From Cyanobacteria bacterium K_Offshore_surface_m2_239 (lineage in GTDB: Bacteria > Cyanobacteriota > Cyanobacteriia > PCC-6307 > Cyanobiaceae): a stretch of 37,970 bases of DNA. Where the stretch lies: contig VGQX01000009.1 of the NCBI GenBank assembly GCA_016882305.1, positions 1-37,970 of the forward strand, written 5' to 3'. Made by a program: the position numbers and the translations under genes. A model generated the notes under the pieces. That model saw only the letters and a list, made by a program, of their open reading frames with translations, made no database searches and was not told where the DNA came from. Of this stretch, positions 1 to 8,941 are shown in pieces. Within the stretch, counting starts at the first letter, position 1. Each line of letters opens with the position of its first letter.

Positions 1-702
1 GGCCTGCGCACCGTCTCTCCGAACACCCCCATCCTTGTGATGGCCGGTCACGCGGATTCCCAGGGCATCGCCGGGTCGGGCACCAGTGGAGAAGCCGTGG
101 GTCTGCTGGGGGCTGCGCCCATGATGCGGGGCATCACCGACGAGCACTACTGGAATCTCGTGCTGGCTCACGCGGTGGCCACCCTGGGCCGGCAGCGGGG
201 GCTGCGGATCGATTTTTACAAGCCACCGGTGCGCACCATCCTGGATCCAGATCATCCCGGCACCAACTGGAGCGTCGGCCGCGAACACGCGCGAGCCGAT
301 GGCTATGCCTTCGAGATCCATTTCGACGCCTACGGCCCCTCCGGCGTGGGCTCCGGCCTGATTCCACCGTTGCATCGGCCCTTCAGCCGCATCGACGAAA
401 GCCTGGCTCAGGAGTTCGGCGCCTACCCGATGAATTTCCGCGATCGGCTGGGCGCCCCCAAGCGCGGAGTGGCGATCCTGGAGCTGGGCAAATTGGAAGG
501 CCGTCTGGAGGCATCCCTGCGGGATCCAGCCACGCGCCAGCGCACCATTGACCTGCTCGCGGACCGGGTGGTGACCGCCCTGGAGATCGGCCTCGGTCGC
601 CGCACGAGCGGCCCCACCTCCGAGCAGGTCAGTTCACAGCCTGACGCTGGGCGCATCGCTCCTCCAGCGACGCGTCGTCCAGCCAGTTCTGAGGGCGAGT
701 GA
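1..702 (+). CDS. N-acetylmuramoyl-L-alanine amidase-like protein (5' partial)
   Basis: The frame is open from base 1, so the N-terminus lies outside the window; the GTG and ATG at 37 and 40 are internal (MAGHADSQG). The spacing of [15 protein letters not shown] and ILELGKLEG resembles the zinc-binding His/Glu/His/Glu pattern of Amidase_3-type peptidoglycan amidases, which cut the bond between N-acetylmuramic acid and L-alanine in the periplasm. The assignment is by motif only. The last 25 or so residues look unstructured and lie antisense to the 3' end of hemF (74 bp tail-to-tail overlap), so the final part may not be under strong selection. The stop is TGA at 700-702. A related zinc hydrolase of the same fold is the main alternative. 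Confidence 0.7.
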   Translation, partial: GLRTVSPNTPILVMAGHADSQGIAGSGTSGEAVGLLGAAPMMRGITDEHYWNLVLAHAVATLGRQRGLRIDFYKPPVRTILDPDHPGTNWSVGREHARADGYAFEIHFDAYGPSGVGSGLIPPLHRPFSRIDESLAQEFGAYPMNFRDRLGAPKRGVAILELGKLEGRLEASLRDPATRQRTIDLLADRVVTALEIGLGRRTSGPTSEQVSSQPDAGRIAPPATRRPASSEGE

Positions 703-1672
703 ACACCTCGGTGAGCAGGGCTTCCCTCGACCCCGCTTCGGGGCTGTAGGCATACTCCCAGCGCACAAGAGGTGGCAACGACATCAGGATCGATTCGGTG
801 CGGCCGTTCGTCTGCAGGCCAAAGATTGTCCCCCGGTCGAAAACAAGATTAAACTCCACATACCGCCCGCGACGATAGAGCTGAAATTGCCGTTCTTTCT
901 CTCCCCAGGGAAGCGACGCGCGCCGCTCCACAATCGGCACATAACTGGGCAGGAAGGCTTCGCCGCAAGATTGGGCCAAGGCGAATAATTTCTCCCAATC
1001 CTGCGCGATGGGGCTCACCCCCTGAGAGGCTTCGGCGGCGGCGCCATGCGGATCAGACCCCTTGTAAAGAATCCCGCCAACATCTTGATAGTCGTAGAAG
1101 ATGCCACCAACCCCTCGGGTTTCGCCACGATGCTTGAGGAAGAAGTATTCATCACACCAGGGTTTGAAAACGGTGTAATAGAGCGGATCCACGGCGTCGC
1201 AGGCCCCCTTGAGGGTGCGATGAAAGTGGAGGGCATCCTCTAAAAAAGGGTAGTAGGGAGTCAGATCCGCGCCGCCTCCAAACCACCACACCGGTCCGGC
1301 CTCGAAATAGCGGTAGTTGAGGTGCACGGTCGGCACCCAGGGACTGCGGGGATGCAACACCATGGAGGTACCCACCGCAAACCAGGGATGACCCTTGGCC
1401 TCCGGGCGTTGGTTGAGGATCGAGGGAGGAAGCTCCTCGCCCTGGACCTCCGAGAAATTCACCCCTCCCTGCTCAAAAATCCGGCCGGCTTTCATCACGC
1501 GCGAGCGCCCGCCCCCCCCTTCAGGCCGCTCCCAGGTTTCCTCCAGAAAACGACCCTCCCGATCGAGCGCTTCCAACCCGGCGCAGATCGACTCCTGCAG
1601 GCCCATGAGCAGATCCCTGGCCCGACTTCTGGAGCCGTCCGGGGGAATCGCGTCGGGGAGGGTGGAAGCCAT
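629..1672 (-). CDS. hemF: Oxygen-dependent coproporphyrinogen III oxidase
   Basis: HemF oxidatively decarboxylates two propionates of coproporphyrinogen III to give protoporphyrinogen IX in haem and chlorophyll synthesis, using O2, as a soluble homodimer. The 347 residues match the usual family length. Family signatures are present in order: [34 protein letters not shown], a [19 protein letters not shown] block, the PIVERR segment and the C-terminal [19 protein letters not shown] block followed by [17 protein letters not shown]. The start is an ATG at 1672. It is divergent from mrp across 131 bp, which should hold both promoters. Its 3' end overlaps the tail of the left-edge amidase gene by 74 bp. 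Confidence 0.97.
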   Translation of the reverse strand: MASTLPDAIPPDGSRSRARDLLMGLQESICAGLEALDREGRFLEETWERPEGGGGRSRVMKAGRIFEQGGVNFSEVQGEELPPSILNQRPEAKGHPWFAVGTSMVLHPRSPWVPTVHLNYRYFEAGPVWWFGGGADLTPYYPFLEDALHFHRTLKGACDAVDPLYYTVFKPWCDEYFFLKHRGETRGVGGIFYDYQDVGGILYKGSDPHGAAAEASQGVSPIAQDWEKLFALAQSCGEAFLPSYVPIVERRASLPWGEKERQFQLYRRGRYVEFNLVFDRGTIFGLQTNGRTESILMSLPPLVRWEYAYSPEAGSREALLTEVFTRPQNWLDDASLEERCAQRQAVN

Positions 1673-1803
1673 GCCGTGGACAGGGGCGGGAGTCCTCCCA
1701 ACCTTCCCAGCCAGGCGGGGGTCTCCACAAGCGATCGAGAGGCTCTGTCACCCCGGATGGTTTCTAGGATCCGCCCCAACCAGCGGCGAAGGTTGCTTTC
1801 CCC

Positions 1804-2946
1804 ATGTCCACCTCCAGCAGGGATTCCGGGCCTGGCGTCAGCCCGGGCGATCAAGACCCGCGGCTGATCGAGGCCTTGCGCCCCATCTGTGATTCCGGCA
1901 CCGGAAAAGCCTTGCTGGACCTGGGTTGGGTCACTGATGTGCGGCGGCAGGGAGCGCGCGCTCTCTTTCGCCTGGCCCTGCCGAACTTCGCCGCCAGCCA
2001 ACGCGATCGCCTGGCCAGCGAGTCCAGGGAGGCCCTGCTGCGGCTGGAGGGCATCGAAGATGTGCAGATCGAGTTGGCCAGTCCCCCGTCCAGCGGTCCC
2101 ATCGGTGGCGCGGGCCACGGATCGGCCCCCGGCGGTGGACTTCCCGCCCGCCAGGCCATTCCCGGCGTGCGCCGCGTCATCGCCGTCAGCAGCGGCAAAG
2201 GGGGCGTGGGGAAGAGCACGGTGGCCGTGAATCTGGCCTGCGCCCTCGCCGGCCGCGGCCTGCGGGTGGGCTTGCTGGACGCGGACATCTACGGACCCAA
2301 CGCTCCCACCATGCTGGGTGTGGCCGGCGAGGTGCCGGAGGTGCGCGGGAGCGGCGCTGAACAGGTGCTGCAACCGCTCGAGACCTGTGGCCTGGCCATG
2401 GTGTCCATGGGGCTGCTGATCGGGGATGATCAGCCCGTGATCTGGCGGGGTCCGATGCTCAACGGCATCATTCGCCAGTTTCTCTATCAAGTGGCCTGGG
2501 GGGAAAGAGACGTGCTGGTCGTCGACCTCCCGCCCGGCACCGGTGATGCCCAACTGAGCCTCGCCCAGGCCGTGCCGATCGACGGTGGCCTCGTCGTCAC
2601 CACGCCGCAGCGGGTGTCCCTTCAGGACGCCCGACGAGGTCTGGCGATGTTCGTGCAGATGGGGGTGCCCGTGCTGGGGGTGGTGGAAAACATGAGTTGG
2701 TTCCTGCCTCCGGATCGGCCCGAGCAGCGCTACGCCATCTTCGGCAGCGGCGGCGGAGCCCTGCTGGCTGGAGAAGCCGATGTGCCGCTCCTCGCCCAGC
2801 TCCCGCTCGAACTTCTGGTCCGGGAAGGGGGCGACCAGGGACATCCGGTCGTTCTGGCCCACCCCGACTCCGCCACCGCCGTGGCCTTCCGCGACCTGGC
2901 CGCGACCTTGGCTGAACGCCTCTCCCTCACCGGGGCGGCGGTATGA
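1804..2946 (+). CDS. mrp: Mrp/ApbC-type P-loop ATPase, Fe-S carrier
   Basis: A 380-residue Mrp/NBP35 family protein, expected to bind ATP and to carry or insert Fe-S clusters in the cytoplasm. The N-terminal 90 or so residues form a MIP18/DUF59-like domain. The P-loop with the deviant Walker A is at residues 129-139 (SSGKGGVGKST), followed by DADIYGPNAPTM and the PPGTGDAQL switch. The C-terminal CxxC found in enterobacterial Mrp is absent: the segment after VENMSWF reads PPDRPEQRYAIFGSGGG. This is how I recall cyanobacterial Mrp and plastid HCF101 relatives looking. The ATG at 1804 is well placed, and rodA starts 7 bp after the stop, suggesting cotranscription. Confidence 0.95.
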   Translation: MSTSSRDSGPGVSPGDQDPRLIEALRPICDSGTGKALLDLGWVTDVRRQGARALFRLALPNFAASQRDRLASESREALLRLEGIEDVQIELASPPSSGPIGGAGHGSAPGGGLPARQAIPGVRRVIAVSSGKGGVGKSTVAVNLACALAGRGLRVGLLDADIYGPNAPTMLGVAGEVPEVRGSGAEQVLQPLETCGLAMVSMGLLIGDDQPVIWRGPMLNGIIRQFLYQVAWGERDVLVVDLPPGTGDAQLSLAQAVPIDGGLVVTTPQRVSLQDARRGLAMFVQMGVPVLGVVENMSWFLPPDRPEQRYAIFGSGGGALLAGEADVPLLAQLPLELLVREGGDQGHPVVLAHPDSATAVAFRDLAATLAERLSLTGAAV

Positions 2947-2953
2947 GGCGCCG

Positions 2954-4231
2954 GTGACCGCGGCGGCTCAGCGACGGACACGCGGCCGCACCCCCCGGCG
3001 CGCGCTCCGTCAACACCTGGAGACCGTGGATTGGATCCTCTGGGGCGTCCCCCTGGGGATCACGTTTCTGGCGGGGATTCTGATCGCGAGCACCCAACGC
3101 CAGGCCGACTACGCCGACTGGTATCAGCACTGGATCACGGCGGCGGTGGGGATGGCCCTGGCCCTGGTCAGCGCCCGTCTGCCCGTGGAGCACCTGCGAC
3201 GGATCCAGTGGCCGCTCTATGGCTTCACCATCATCAGCCTTCTGGCCGTCCGATTTGTGGGGATCTCCGCCCTGGGAGCCCAACGCTGGATCAACATCGC
3301 GGGCTTCCATGTGCAGCCCTCGGAATTCGCCAAGCTGACGGCCATTGTTCTGCTGGCGGGCCTGCTGTGCCGCTATCCGGTGGAGCGGCCCGTGGATCTG
3401 CTCCGGCCGGTGGGCCTGATCAGCCTCCCCTGGGCTCTTGTGTTCATCCAGCCGGATCTGGGCACCTCGCTGGTGTTCGGGGCCATCCTGCTGGTGATGC
3501 TCTTCTGGGCGGGCCTGCCCGGGAGCTGGCTGCTTCTTCTGATCTCACCGCTCCTCACGGCCATCCTCACCGGGGTCGCCCCCTGGGCCCTGGCCCTGTG
3601 GATTCCTCTCCTCGCCAGCTTGGCCTGGCAATCCTTGCCCTGGAGACGGCTGGGCCTCGCTGCGGTGACGGGCGTTCAGCTGCTGTTCGCGGCGATCACG
3701 CCCCAGCTCTGGCTGCATGGGCTGAAGGACTACCAGCGGGAACGCCTGGTGCTCTTTCTCGATCCCGCCAAGGATGCGCTGGGGGGCGGCTATCACCTGC
3801 TGCAAAGCAAGGTTGGCATCGGTTCGGGAGGCCTCTGGGGAACGGGCCTGATGCACGGCTTGCTCACCAAGCTGCGGTTCATTCCGGAGCAGCACACCGA
3901 CTTCATCTTCAGTGCGGTGGGAGAGGAGATCGGCTTTGTGGGCTCCACCTTGCTCGTTGGCGCCTATGTGCTGCTGTGCTGGCGCCTTCTCACCATCGCC
4001 ACGCGGGCCCGAACCGATGGGGAATCCCTCGTTGTGGTGGGGATCGCTGCCATGCTGATGTTTCAGGTGGTGGTGAACATCTTCATGACGATTGGCCTGG
4101 GCCCGGTCACCGGCATCCCGCTCCCCTGGTTGAGTTACGGACGTTCCGCGATGCTCGTGAATTTCGTGTCTCTCGGGTTGTGTGCCGCGGTCGGACGTCG
4201 TGGTCGCCGTGCCCCTCAGCGCCGGAGGTGA
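2954..4231 (+). CDS. rodA: RodA, SEDS-family peptidoglycan glycosyltransferase
   Basis: RodA polymerises lipid II glycan chains with a class B PBP in the elongasome at the inner membrane. The protein is highly hydrophobic, with about ten membrane segments. It carries SEDS signatures: GAQRWINIAGFHVQPSEFAK, FIPEQHTDFIFSAVGEEIGF and the C-terminal GIPLPWLSYGRSAMLVN. The frame is open far upstream, but those codons overlap mrp in another frame. I chose GTG at 2954, 7 bp after the mrp stop and preceded by GAGGCG, giving 425 residues. The histidine kinase start overlaps its stop codon (GTGA), which suggests translational coupling. Confidence 0.95.
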   Translation: MTAAAQRRTRGRTPRRALRQHLETVDWILWGVPLGITFLAGILIASTQRQADYADWYQHWITAAVGMALALVSARLPVEHLRRIQWPLYGFTIISLLAVRFVGISALGAQRWINIAGFHVQPSEFAKLTAIVLLAGLLCRYPVERPVDLLRPVGLISLPWALVFIQPDLGTSLVFGAILLVMLFWAGLPGSWLLLLISPLLTAILTGVAPWALALWIPLLASLAWQSLPWRRLGLAAVTGVQLLFAAITPQLWLHGLKDYQRERLVLFLDPAKDALGGGYHLLQSKVGIGSGGLWGTGLMHGLLTKLRFIPEQHTDFIFSAVGEEIGFVGSTLLVGAYVLLCWRLLTIATRARTDGESLVVVGIAAMLMFQVVVNIFMTIGLGPVTGIPLPWLSYGRSAMLVNFVSLGLCAAVGRRGRRAPQRRR

Positions 4232-5643
4232 ACTTCCCGTCCCTGAGAGAGCAGCTCAGCATCGGGGTACCACCGGGACGTCGCGACGAGGATTGCGTGC
4301 GACGCCTCTGGTGGGCCTCCCTGGCCACGCTCCAGGAGGATCTGTTGCTGAGGGAGGCCGGGCCCAGGCAGGGCGTTTGGCTGGCCTCCCCCTTGCCAGC
4401 GCTCTATGAGCCCACCCTGCTGAGCGAGCTGAGTGGGTTTGTCTGGACCCCCGCCGGCCTGGCGGAGGTGCTGCCACCGGTTCAGCCCTTACTCCCCGTG
4501 GTCCAGGGGCGGGGACCGGCGCCCCCGCCCCATGGGGGATTCCAACGGCTGCCCCTGCGGCCGGAGGATGGCAACGACCCCTTGCTGGTGCTTGTCACGC
4601 CGCGCCTGCAGGTGGTCCTGCTTCTCGATGGTCCTCCTGCGGAGCGCCGGCTGGTGGTGCGCTTTGAGGCCGCCATGGTCAGCCAGGCCCTGGAGGGCTT
4701 CTCCCAACGCTTGCGGGAGGACGATCCCGAGGCGGCCAGCAGGCTGCGACAGCGGCTGCAGGCCCTCGGCCCGCTGCACAACGACCCCGCCCTGGGCCTG
4801 CGGTTCTGGCCCCTGCTCGCCGAGCGGCTGGCCGCCATGGCGCCAAGCGTCACGCTGCAGCCGGTGGAGCCGCCAGCGCGCGCCGCCGCGGCGGCGGGCG
4901 CCTCGGAGGAGGTGGCGGCGGAACTGGCTCTGCTGGAGGCGCTCACCCATGAGGTGCGCACGCCGCTGGCGACGATCCGGACTCTGATTCGCTCGCTGTT
5001 GCGACGGACCGATCTCCCCTCCGTGGCGCGTCAACGGCTGGAACAGATCGATGGCGAATGCAGCGAGCAGATCGACCGCTTCGGATTGATCTTCCTGGCG
5101 GCTGAATTGCAGCGTCATCCGGGGCGCGGCCAGCCGCTGGCGGAGAGCCAACTGGCTCGCACGGATCTGAGCGAGCTGCTGCGCCATCTGGAGGGGATCT
5201 GGGAGCGGCAGCTGCGACGCCGGGATCTGAGGCTGACCCTCTCCATCGCCGACGACCTTCCCCCGGTGTTGAGCGACCCCATGCGCCTGGAGACGATGCT
5301 GGGGGGACTGATCGATCGCTTCAGCCGTTCCCTGCCTGCGGGCAGTCACGTGAAACTGCGGCTGCGGCCGGCTGGACAACGGCTCAAGCTGCGGATCAGC
5401 AGCGATGACCCCACCCGCCGCAGCGGGAGCAGCCGCGCGGAGGAAGCCGAGGACAACGCCTGGGTTGGCCCGGTCCTGAGCTGGAATCCCACCACAGGCA
5501 GCCTGAACCTCAGCCGCCAGGCCACCCAGCTGCTCTTTCATCGCCTGGGGGGACGGTTCACAGAGCGGGGAGGGTCGAGCCTCACCGTCTTCTTCCCCCT
5601 GGCGGAACGGAGCGAAGAGGTCCGGTTTGTTGACGGGGTGTGA
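4228..5643 (+). CDS. Histidine kinase-like protein with degenerate ATP-binding domain
   Basis: With the GTG start at 4228 (overlapping the rodA stop) the protein has 471 residues. Residues 1-225 form a poorly recognisable sensory region with no membrane segment. An H-box follows at 240-251 (THEVRTPLATIR), with the likely phospho-acceptor His241. The downstream region has SDPMRLETML where the N-box should start, but the invariant Asn is missing (GGLIDRFSRS), and the G1 DxGxG motif is replaced by SSDDPTRRSG. Only the final GGSSLTVFFPL resembles G2. ATP binding therefore looks impaired. It sits between rodA and psaD. The GGAGG forming part of its start region is almost too close, so a start a few codons later is possible. 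Confidence 0.8.
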   Translation: MNFPSLREQLSIGVPPGRRDEDCVRRLWWASLATLQEDLLLREAGPRQGVWLASPLPALYEPTLLSELSGFVWTPAGLAEVLPPVQPLLPVVQGRGPAPPPHGGFQRLPLRPEDGNDPLLVLVTPRLQVVLLLDGPPAERRLVVRFEAAMVSQALEGFSQRLREDDPEAASRLRQRLQALGPLHNDPALGLRFWPLLAERLAAMAPSVTLQPVEPPARAAAAAGASEEVAAELALLEALTHEVRTPLATIRTLIRSLLRRTDLPSVARQRLEQIDGECSEQIDRFGLIFLAAELQRHPGRGQPLAESQLARTDLSELLRHLEGIWERQLRRRDLRLTLSIADDLPPVLSDPMRLETMLGGLIDRFSRSLPAGSHVKLRLRPAGQRLKLRISSDDPTRRSGSSRAEEAEDNAWVGPVLSWNPTTGSLNLSRQATQLLFHRLGGRFTERGGSSLTVFFPLAERSEEVRFVDGV

Positions 5644-5715
5644 AGAGTTGAGGGCACGGTCCCGAACGGCGCAAAAGCTCGGTGCTAGCTTCCGCATGAA
5701 ACGGTCTGCAGAGCC

Positions 5716-6147
5716 ATGCCCGCAACGGCCCTCAACGGTCAACTTCCGAAGTACATCGGCAGCACAGGTGGCCTGCTGAATGCCGCTGAAACCGAAGAGA
5801 AATACGCCATCACCTGGTCCAGCCCCAGCGCCCAGGTTTTCGAGCTGCCAACGGGCGGCGCGGCGGAAATGAATGCCGGCGAAAACATCATGTATTTCGC
5901 TCGCAAGGAGCAGTGCCTGGCCCTCGGCACCCAACTCCGCACAAAATTCAAGCCCAAAATCGAAGATTACAAAGTTTATCGCATCTATCCCGGCGGCGAT
6001 GTGGAGTTTCTCCACCCCAAAGATGGTGTGTTTCCCGAGAAAGTCAACGAAGGTCGGCCGATGGTTGGCCACAATCCCCGCCGCATCGGTGAAAATCCTG
6101 ATCCTTCCAGCTTGAAGTTCACCGGCAAGGCCACCTACGACGCCTGA
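5716..6147 (+). CDS. psaD: Photosystem I subunit II (PsaD)
   Basis: PsaD is a stromal-side extrinsic subunit of photosystem I that docks ferredoxin and stabilises PsaC. At 143 residues it has normal cyanobacterial length. It is recognised by the core [20 protein letters not shown] stretch, followed by [20 protein letters not shown] and, later, [20 protein letters not shown] and [12 protein letters not shown] near the C-terminus. Codon use is less GC-extreme than its neighbours, as expected for a very highly expressed gene. The 72-bp upstream gap has an extended -10-like TGCTAGCTT at 5683-5691, about 25 bp before the ATG, without a convincing -35. A strong intrinsic terminator follows at 6172-6199, so it is probably transcribed largely on its own. 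Confidence 0.98.
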   Translation: MPATALNGQLPKYIGSTGGLLNAAETEEKYAITWSSPSAQVFELPTGGAAEMNAGENIMYFARKEQCLALGTQLRTKFKPKIEDYKVYRIYPGGDVEFLHPKDGVFPEKVNEGRPMVGHNPRRIGENPDPSSLKFTGKATYDA

Positions 6148-6171
6148 TCGCCACGGCCATCAGCGACTTGC

Positions 6172-6199
6172 GGCGGGGATCGACACCCGCCTTTTTTTT
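6172..6199 (+). terminator. Intrinsic terminator after psaD
   Basis: GGCGGG (6172-6177) pairs with CCCGCC (6186-6191) across an 8-base loop and is followed by eight T residues (6192-6199). It lies 25 bp after the psaD stop and upstream of the trpE start. A frame that appears to start trpE at 6168 would begin inside this hairpin, which argues for a later trpE start. Confidence 0.9.
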
Positions 6200-6212
6200 G
6201 CTTGTTCCCTTG

Positions 6213-7787
6213 ATGCCGCCCCCCATGCCAGCCCTTGATCGGATCGCGGATCACGCCACCTATCGCACCCGGGCCGAGCAGGGTTGCACCTTCATCCCCC
6301 TCTGGAAATGCTGGCCCGCTGATCTGGAAACGCCCCTCACCACCTGGCTCAAGGTGGGCGCGGGGGGTCCACGCGGGGTGTTGCTGGAATCGGTGGAGGG
6401 AGGGGAGCGGCTGGGGCGCTGGAGCTTTGTGGTCAGCGATCCCCTGTGGACCCTCACCTGCCGCGGGGACAAGGCGGAGCGCCAGTGGCGAGACGGCCGC
6501 CGCGATGAACTCGCCGGCAACCCCTTTCTGCTGCTGCGCCAGTGCCTGGCGTCGATTCACCCGGCCCCGGTCCCCCACTTGCCGCCGGTCGGCCAGCTGT
6601 TTGGCTGCTGGGGCTATGAGTTGATCCACTGGATCGAACCGACGGTGCCGGTCCATCCCCCCCATCCGGGAGGACCGCCCGATGGCTGCTGGATGCTTGC
6701 CGACAGCTTGCTGGTGTTTGACCAGGTGAAGCGCCAGATCACCGCCGTGGCTTATGCCGATCTGAGTGAAGGAGCCGATCCCGAACGGGCGTGGGCCCAC
6801 GCGGCCGGAAGGATCGCGCGGCTGGAGGCCCGGATGCATGAGCCCCTGCCTCCCGATGTGGCCCCCCTGGACTGGCGGGAGGTGACCGGTCAGGATCCCA
6901 GTCTGGGGCTGACGATCCGCAGCAACTGGCAACAGGCCGATTTTGAACGCGTGGTGCAACGCGGCAAGGAACACATTGCCGCTGGCGATGTGTTTCAGCT
7001 TGTGCTCAGCCAGCGGCTGGAAACCACGGTGCAGCGCGATCCGTTTGATCTCTACCGCAGCTTGCGGATGGTGAATCCCTCCCCCTACATGGCCTTCTTC
7101 AACTTCGGCGACTGGCATCTCATTGGATCCAGCCCTGAGGTGATGGTGAAGGCCGAGCCCCTGACCGCTGGTGGCATCCGCGCCTCCGTGCGCCCGATCG
7201 CCGGCACCCGGCCGCGGGGGGGAGACGCGCACGAAGATGGGGCCCTGGAAGCGGAGCTCCTGGCCGATCCCAAGGAACGGGCGGAACACGTGATGCTGGT
7301 GGATCTGGGTCGCAATGATCTGGGCCGGGTGTGTCGACCGGGTTCCGTGAAGGTCAGTGAACTGATGGTGATCGAGCGCTACAGCCACGTGATGCACATC
7401 GTCAGCGAGGTGGAAGGCGAGCTGTCGCCGACCCACGATGTCTGGGATCTGCTGATGGCCTGCTTCCCCGCCGGGACGGTGAGCGGAGCACCCAAGATCC
7501 GAGCCATGCAGCTCATCCACGACCTGGAGCCCGACGCCCGTGGTCCCTATGCGGGCGTCTATGGTGCCGTTGATCTCAACGGCGCCCTGAACACGGCGAT
7601 CACCATTCGCACCATGGTTGTGCTTCCCGATCCTGAAGGAGGCTCCCGAGTGCTGGTGCAGGCAGGAGCCGGAATTGTGGCGGATTCTCAGCCCGACCTG
7701 GAATTCGAGGAAACCCTCAACAAAGCCCGTGGCATGCTCAAGGCCTTGGCCTGCCTGCAGCGCCCCCATCCCTTCCTGGATCCATGA
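6213..7787 (+). CDS. trpE: Anthranilate synthase component I
   Basis: TrpE converts chorismate to anthranilate, the first step of tryptophan synthesis, taking ammonia from a TrpG partner not present here. Chorismate-enzyme signatures are clear: DVFQLVLSQRLETTVQRDPF, YRSLRMVNPSPYM, LIGSSPEVMVK, PIAGTRPRGG, ERAEHVMLVDLGRNDLGRVC, YSHVMHIVSEVEGEL and CFPAGTVSGAPKIRAM. ATG 6213 (524 residues) and ATG 6225 are both possible; the open frame above them crosses the psaD terminator. The N-terminus contains ADLETPLTTWL, normal for TrpE. The related PabB is less likely given the length and N-terminal domain. The stop overlaps the gshA start by ATGA. Confidence 0.93.
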   Translation: MPPPMPALDRIADHATYRTRAEQGCTFIPLWKCWPADLETPLTTWLKVGAGGPRGVLLESVEGGERLGRWSFVVSDPLWTLTCRGDKAERQWRDGRRDELAGNPFLLLRQCLASIHPAPVPHLPPVGQLFGCWGYELIHWIEPTVPVHPPHPGGPPDGCWMLADSLLVFDQVKRQITAVAYADLSEGADPERAWAHAAGRIARLEARMHEPLPPDVAPLDWREVTGQDPSLGLTIRSNWQQADFERVVQRGKEHIAAGDVFQLVLSQRLETTVQRDPFDLYRSLRMVNPSPYMAFFNFGDWHLIGSSPEVMVKAEPLTAGGIRASVRPIAGTRPRGGDAHEDGALEAELLADPKERAEHVMLVDLGRNDLGRVCRPGSVKVSELMVIERYSHVMHIVSEVEGELSPTHDVWDLLMACFPAGTVSGAPKIRAMQLIHDLEPDARGPYAGVYGAVDLNGALNTAITIRTMVVLPDPEGGSRVLVQAGAGIVADSQPDLEFEETLNKARGMLKALACLQRPHPFLDP

Positions 7788-8941
7788 GCGGCCCGTTGCT
7801 GACCAAAGGCTTTGAGGTGGAGATGTTCACCGGACGCCGCGATGGCACGGTGGTGGGCTGCGCGGCGGAGGTGTCGCGCACGCTGGAGGGGTTTGTCACC
7901 GAACCGGACAACCGCAACCTGGAGTACATCACCCCCCCGGACGCGGATTACCAGCGGCAGTTGCGCTTTCTTCTCGCTCCCCGACAACAGCTGAGGAGCT
8001 GGCTGGCGGAGCGGGATCTCACCCTGCTTCCCGGGAGCACTTTGAGCCTGGGGGACAGCGACCGCTTCGAGCGGTCGAACCCCGCCAGCGACTACCACGG
8101 AGCCATCGAACGGCTCTACGGAACCCGTGTCGTCACGGCCAGCGTGCACATCAATCTCGGTTTGCGGGCCCTGGAACCGCTCTTCGCCGGCCTGCGGCTG
8201 TTGCGCTGTGAAGGGGCGCTCCTGCTGGCTCTGAGCACGAGTTCACCCTTTTTGGACGGTCAGGTCACCGGAGCCCAATCCCAGCGCTGGCTGCAGTTTC
8301 CGCTCACCCCCCCGCAGGTGCCCCTGTTCCTGAGCCACGCCCACTACGTGACCTGGATGCACGAGCAACTGGCCCTGGGGAGCATGCTCAATGTTCGCCA
8401 TCTCTGGACATCCGTGCGGCCCAATGGGGAGCGTCGCCCGGAGTCCTTGAACCGTCTGGAGATCCGGATCTGTGATCTGATCGCCGACCCTCGGGTCTTG
8501 CTCGCCGTAACGGCCTGGGCCGAGCTGCGGCTGCTGCGGCTGCTGGGAGACCCGGCCCGCTTCGATCCCCTTCAGGCCAGCTCCCTGACCCCGGAGGAAC
8601 TCGCCCGGCTCGCCGACCAGAACGACAAAGCCGTGGCCAAAGACGGGTTGGAGGCCACGGTGCACCATTGGCGCACAGGAGATCCACTGCTGGCCCGGGC
8701 CTGGTTGGAAGAGGAGCTGGAGGCGATGGCCTCCCTGGCCGAGCGACTGGGGCTGCGGACCATTTTGGAGCCGCTCACTGCCGTGCTGGCGAAGGGAAGT
8801 GAGTCGATCCGCTGGCTGAAGCGCCAACGCGCCGGGGAGCCCATCAGCCGCATCCTGGCGACCGAGGCCATGGCCATGGAGGCCAGGGATGCAGCGCTTT
8901 GGGAACAGTTGACGACAGACCACGCCCACACTTTGGGATGA
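7784..8941 (+). CDS. gshA: Glutamate-cysteine ligase, cyanobacterial type
   Basis: GshA joins glutamate and cysteine to make gamma-glutamylcysteine, the committed step of glutathione synthesis. The 385-residue length and the N-terminal [20 protein letters not shown] segment match the cyanobacterial family rather than the E. coli enzyme. Other supporting stretches are [25 protein letters not shown] and [17 protein letters not shown], the last giving acidic residues suited to metal-ATP binding. The ATG at 7784 overlaps the trpE stop (ATGA), and its own stop overlaps an ATG of ppc, so the three genes look translationally coupled. Confidence 0.93.
   Translation: MSGPLLTKGFEVEMFTGRRDGTVVGCAAEVSRTLEGFVTEPDNRNLEYITPPDADYQRQLRFLLAPRQQLRSWLAERDLTLLPGSTLSLGDSDRFERSNPASDYHGAIERLYGTRVVTASVHINLGLRALEPLFAGLRLLRCEGALLLALSTSSPFLDGQVTGAQSQRWLQFPLTPPQVPLFLSHAHYVTWMHEQLALGSMLNVRHLWTSVRPNGERRPESLNRLEIRICDLIADPRVLLAVTAWAELRLLRLLGDPARFDPLQASSLTPEELARLADQNDKAVAKDGLEATVHHWRTGDPLLARAWLEEELEAMASLAERLGLRTILEPLTAVLAKGSESIRWLKRQRAGEPISRILATEAMAMEARDAALWEQLTTDHAHTLG

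Noticed and set aside
6168-6212. Upstream extension of trpE
   Set aside because: It starts inside the psaD terminator hairpin, so it would not be in a trpE mRNA begun after it.
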